Source: Algoriphagus formosus (GTDB taxonomy: Bacteria > Bacteroidota > Bacteroidia > Cytophagales > Cyclobacteriaceae). Taken from it: 64,000 bases of DNA. A program made the position numbers and the translations under genes. Below, in pieces: positions 62,306-64,000 of this stretch; within the stretch, counting starts at the first letter, position 1, and each line of letters begins with the position of its first letter. Location of the stretch: assembly GCF_002807035.1 (NCBI RefSeq), contig NZ_NIUC01000002.1, forward strand, positions 1,331,267-1,395,266. Reading direction: 5' to 3'. A model generated the notes under the pieces. The model searched no databases and had not been told where the DNA came from. It saw only the letters and a program-made list of their open reading frames with translations.

Positions 62306-62465
62306 AATTTTAGGTTTAAAGGGTTATTGATTTGGAATTTAATCAATCCCATTATAAAATCCTGTTCTTTTTGACAAAAGGCGATCCATGAACAAGGATT
62401 TCAAATCCTAGTTTTGATTGAACTCTTTGGACTTTTTCTAACTTAGAATATCATATTTTAACCTT

Positions 62466-63398
62466 ATGACTATACAGCAACTCGAGTATTTGATAGCGGT
62501 GGATAAACACCGACACTTTGGGCAGGCCGCTGAGTCCTGTTTTGTGACTCAACCTACGCTAAGCGCCCAATTGAGCAAATTGGAGCGAGAGCTTGAAGTG
62601 ATTCTTTTTGACCGGAGCAAAATGCCGGTAATTCCGACTGAGATCGGGGTACAGATTATCGCTCAAGCCAAACGAGTGGTATCAGAAAGTAAGGGCATTT
62701 ATGAATTGGTCGCTCAGCTAAAAGGCGATATTTCAGGAACTATCAAGCTGGGTATCATTCCTACGCTTGCGCCTTATTTGCTTCATTTGTTTGTGAGAGG
62801 TTTTTTGGAAAAATACCCCAACGTGAAGCTCGAGGTACAGGAGATGGTCACTGAGGAGGTCGTGCGCCAACTGAAAAACGATGAACTGGATCTGGGAATC
62901 ATCGTGACACCTCTGGATGAGAATGGCATTGTGGAAAAGCCGATGTTTTACGAGAAATTTTATGCCTACCTGTCCAAGGATCATCCTTTGTTGGATAAAA
63001 AAGAAATTACCGCTTCTGAGATTAAATCAAATGATCTTTGGGTGCTGCAGCAGGGGCATTGTTTTCGGGATCAGGTAATCAATTTTTGTGATCAGACGGC
63101 CAGCGGACCAGAAAACTTTCACTATGAAAGTGGTTCGCTAGAAGGTCTGCGAAATATGGTCAACCGATACAAAGGAGTTACCCTTCTTCCTGAATTGGCG
63201 ACACATGATCTTTCACCGGAGGAAAAAAGTAGATTGAGACCATTCAAAGGTCAGTCCCCAACTCGAGAGGTCAGTATTATCCTGAATAGAAGCTTCCTGA
63301 AGCAAAAATTGGTGGAGCTCCTTTACCGGGAAATAACAGAGGCCATCCCACATGAGATGACCTCCAAAGCTCACGGAAAAATCGTCCGGTTCAAATAG
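62466..63398 (+). CDS. oxyR: OxyR-type LysR regulator
   Basis: A 310-residue LysR protein with the helix-turn-helix SCFVTQPTLSAQLSKLEREL at about 24-43. The sensing cysteines are at exactly 199 and 208 (LQQGHC at 199, INFC at 208), the same numbers as in enterobacterial OxyR, with the GHCFRDQ block around the first. It should activate peroxide-defence genes when oxidised. The regulated genes are not in this window. It is divergent from the Gfo/Idh gene. Confidence 0.93.
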   Translation: MTIQQLEYLIAVDKHRHFGQAAESCFVTQPTLSAQLSKLERELEVILFDRSKMPVIPTEIGVQIIAQAKRVVSESKGIYELVAQLKGDISGTIKLGIIPTLAPYLLHLFVRGFLEKYPNVKLEVQEMVTEEVVRQLKNDELDLGIIVTPLDENGIVEKPMFYEKFYAYLSKDHPLLDKKEITASEIKSNDLWVLQQGHCFRDQVINFCDQTASGPENFHYESGSLEGLRNMVNRYKGVTLLPELATHDLSPEEKSRLRPFKGQSPTREVSIILNRSFLKQKLVELLYREITEAIPHEMTSKAHGKIVRFK

Positions 63399-63399
63399 G

Positions 63400-63858
63400 C
63401 TACTGCTTGGTCAGAATGTATTTGTCTGCCAGATCTCCTTCGATCTGCTTTCCTTCCATGTCCAGGTGCCAAATGCGGTTTTCTCCCACTTTGTACTTTC
63501 CGGGAGCCCCATCTAGCCCCGCAAGGGTAATGACAGAGCCATTTTCATCCCACTGAAAAGTACCTGTGACTTCTTCGGCTTCTGATTCCTTACCCAAATA
63601 GGTCGTTTTGTAGCTATAAGTACCATCATAATTGATAGTCAATTCTGTTTCTATTCCTTCGCAATCTGCACAGGGAAGTGTCCCTACATAAGTGCCTTCC
63701 CAATCCAGTGCATTCATGGAGTTATCACCCGGGCTTGGATTCATAGGGACTTCGATGGTTTCCGGAAAATCATCATTCACGGTCTCGGTGTTTTTCTCAC
63801 TCTGGCAAGAGAAGAAAATGAATAATGAGATTAGGGTTAAAAGATTGATCTTTCTCAT
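63400..63858 (-). CDS. NlpE-like lipoprotein
   Basis: The start ATG at 63858 gives MRKINLLTLISLFIFFSCQ, with the lipobox FFSC. The mature part has the NlpE N-terminal-domain pattern: WEGTYVGTLPCADCEGIETELTI (split as WEGTYVGTLPCADC and GIETELTINYDG), then SYKTTYLGKESE and GSVITLAGLDGAPGKYKVGE. The CADC motif is characteristic. It is an outer-membrane lipoprotein in the envelope-stress or copper group. It is convergent with oxyR. Confidence 0.88.
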   Translation of the reverse strand: MRKINLLTLISLFIFFSCQSEKNTETVNDDFPETIEVPMNPSPGDNSMNALDWEGTYVGTLPCADCEGIETELTINYDGTYSYKTTYLGKESEAEEVTGTFQWDENGSVITLAGLDGAPGKYKVGENRIWHLDMEGKQIEGDLADKYILTKQ

Positions 63859-63874
63859 GTTATCTGGCTTGAAT

Positions 63875-64000
63875 TTATTCGCCAATTAAAGATTTTTTGT
63901 GGCTGCTTTCATAACCTACCACAACAATATTGGTCAGTTCTTTATTTCTAAGAAGTTTAGCTTTTTCTAGATCCAATTCAGCTAGTAGGCTTTGACCTGT
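63875..64000 (-). CDS. 3' end of an unidentified gene cut by the window
   Basis: The minus-strand frame is open from the right edge to a TAA at 63877-63875, giving 41 residues: it has KLLRNKELTNIVVVGYESSH followed by KKSLIGE. The VVVGYE stretch recalls the start of the plug region in SusC-type TonB receptors, but the stop follows at once. So it is either a different protein or a frame-broken one. The upstream part is outside the window. Confidence 0.45.
   Translation of the reverse strand, partial: TGQSLLAELDLEKAKLLRNKELTNIVVVGYESSHKKSLIGE

Noticed and set aside
1-64000. tRNA and rRNA genes
   Set aside because: I looked for tRNA-like cloverleafs and conserved rRNA words on both strands and saw none; a covariance-model scan would be needed to exclude them fully.

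Overview
The window is chromosomal DNA from a member of the Bacteroidota, most likely Cytophagales/Cyclobacteriaceae (Algoriphagus-like). This is inference from gene content: a GldJ-type gliding lipoprotein, families typical of the phylum (DUF3667, DUF6090, DUF5777, carboxypeptidase-regulatory-like and PorT-type barrel proteins), TAnnTTTG-type promoter elements, and a Thermus-type long isocitrate dehydrogenase. No rRNA, tRNA or CRISPR array was seen. Most housekeeping genes are intact, and accessory insertions sit between them.

0-10 kb: the 3' end of recF, a sugar nucleotidyltransferase, a P-II/Amt ammonium module, a VapBC-type toxin-antitoxin pair, a dNTPase, ccmB, an ECF sigma factor with a membrane partner, a LytTR membrane regulator, and two envelope proteins. 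10-24.6 kb: a dead partial copy of the sigma gene, a secreted M28 peptidase with an altered metal site, a MITE-like inverted-repeat element, a histidine-decarboxylase-like enzyme, a sulfatase, a DUF3667 protein, a second PIN toxin-antitoxin pair with a visible operator, a TetR regulator with a THI5/NMT1-like protein, a DUF6090 protein with a decayed relic of the same family 3 kb away, and a three-gene Rieske / beta-barrel / YceI operon. 24.6-30.4 kb: outer-membrane barrels, an esterase, an APC permease and a glutamine amidotransferase.

30.7-34.7 kb is an uncharacterised cluster: an aspartyl/asparaginyl-hydroxylase-like dioxygenase, a DUF2490 barrel, an unfamiliar P-loop protein and an ABC transmembrane domain without its ATPase. 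Two matching bipartite promoters (GGTTAC-N17-CGACAAAGAG) precede the hydroxylase gene and the three-gene operon. A REP-associated (RAYT) transposase flanked by REP units follows. At 36.3-39.9 kb three unrelated, partly A+T-rich genes lie in one orientation, tightly packed and separated by large imperfect palindromes that resemble integron attC sites. This may be an integrase-less gene-cassette array and is the strongest candidate for something undescribed. At 40.2-43.6 kb the psd gene is surrounded by a mosaic of recurring short palindromes.

43.7-64 kb is mainly core metabolism and maintenance: isocitrate dehydrogenase, fumarase, RidA, a LemA/TPM operon, a PDZ aspartic protease, a Fur-family regulator, a haem-copper oxidase subunit III-like protein, Mfd, GldJ, Ohr with a cysteine-free MarR partner, an amidase, a Gfo/Idh oxidoreductase, OxyR and an NlpE-like lipoprotein. 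The TCA genes sit close together, and Ohr, OxyR and the Fur-family regulator give the right-hand end a metal/oxidative-stress character.
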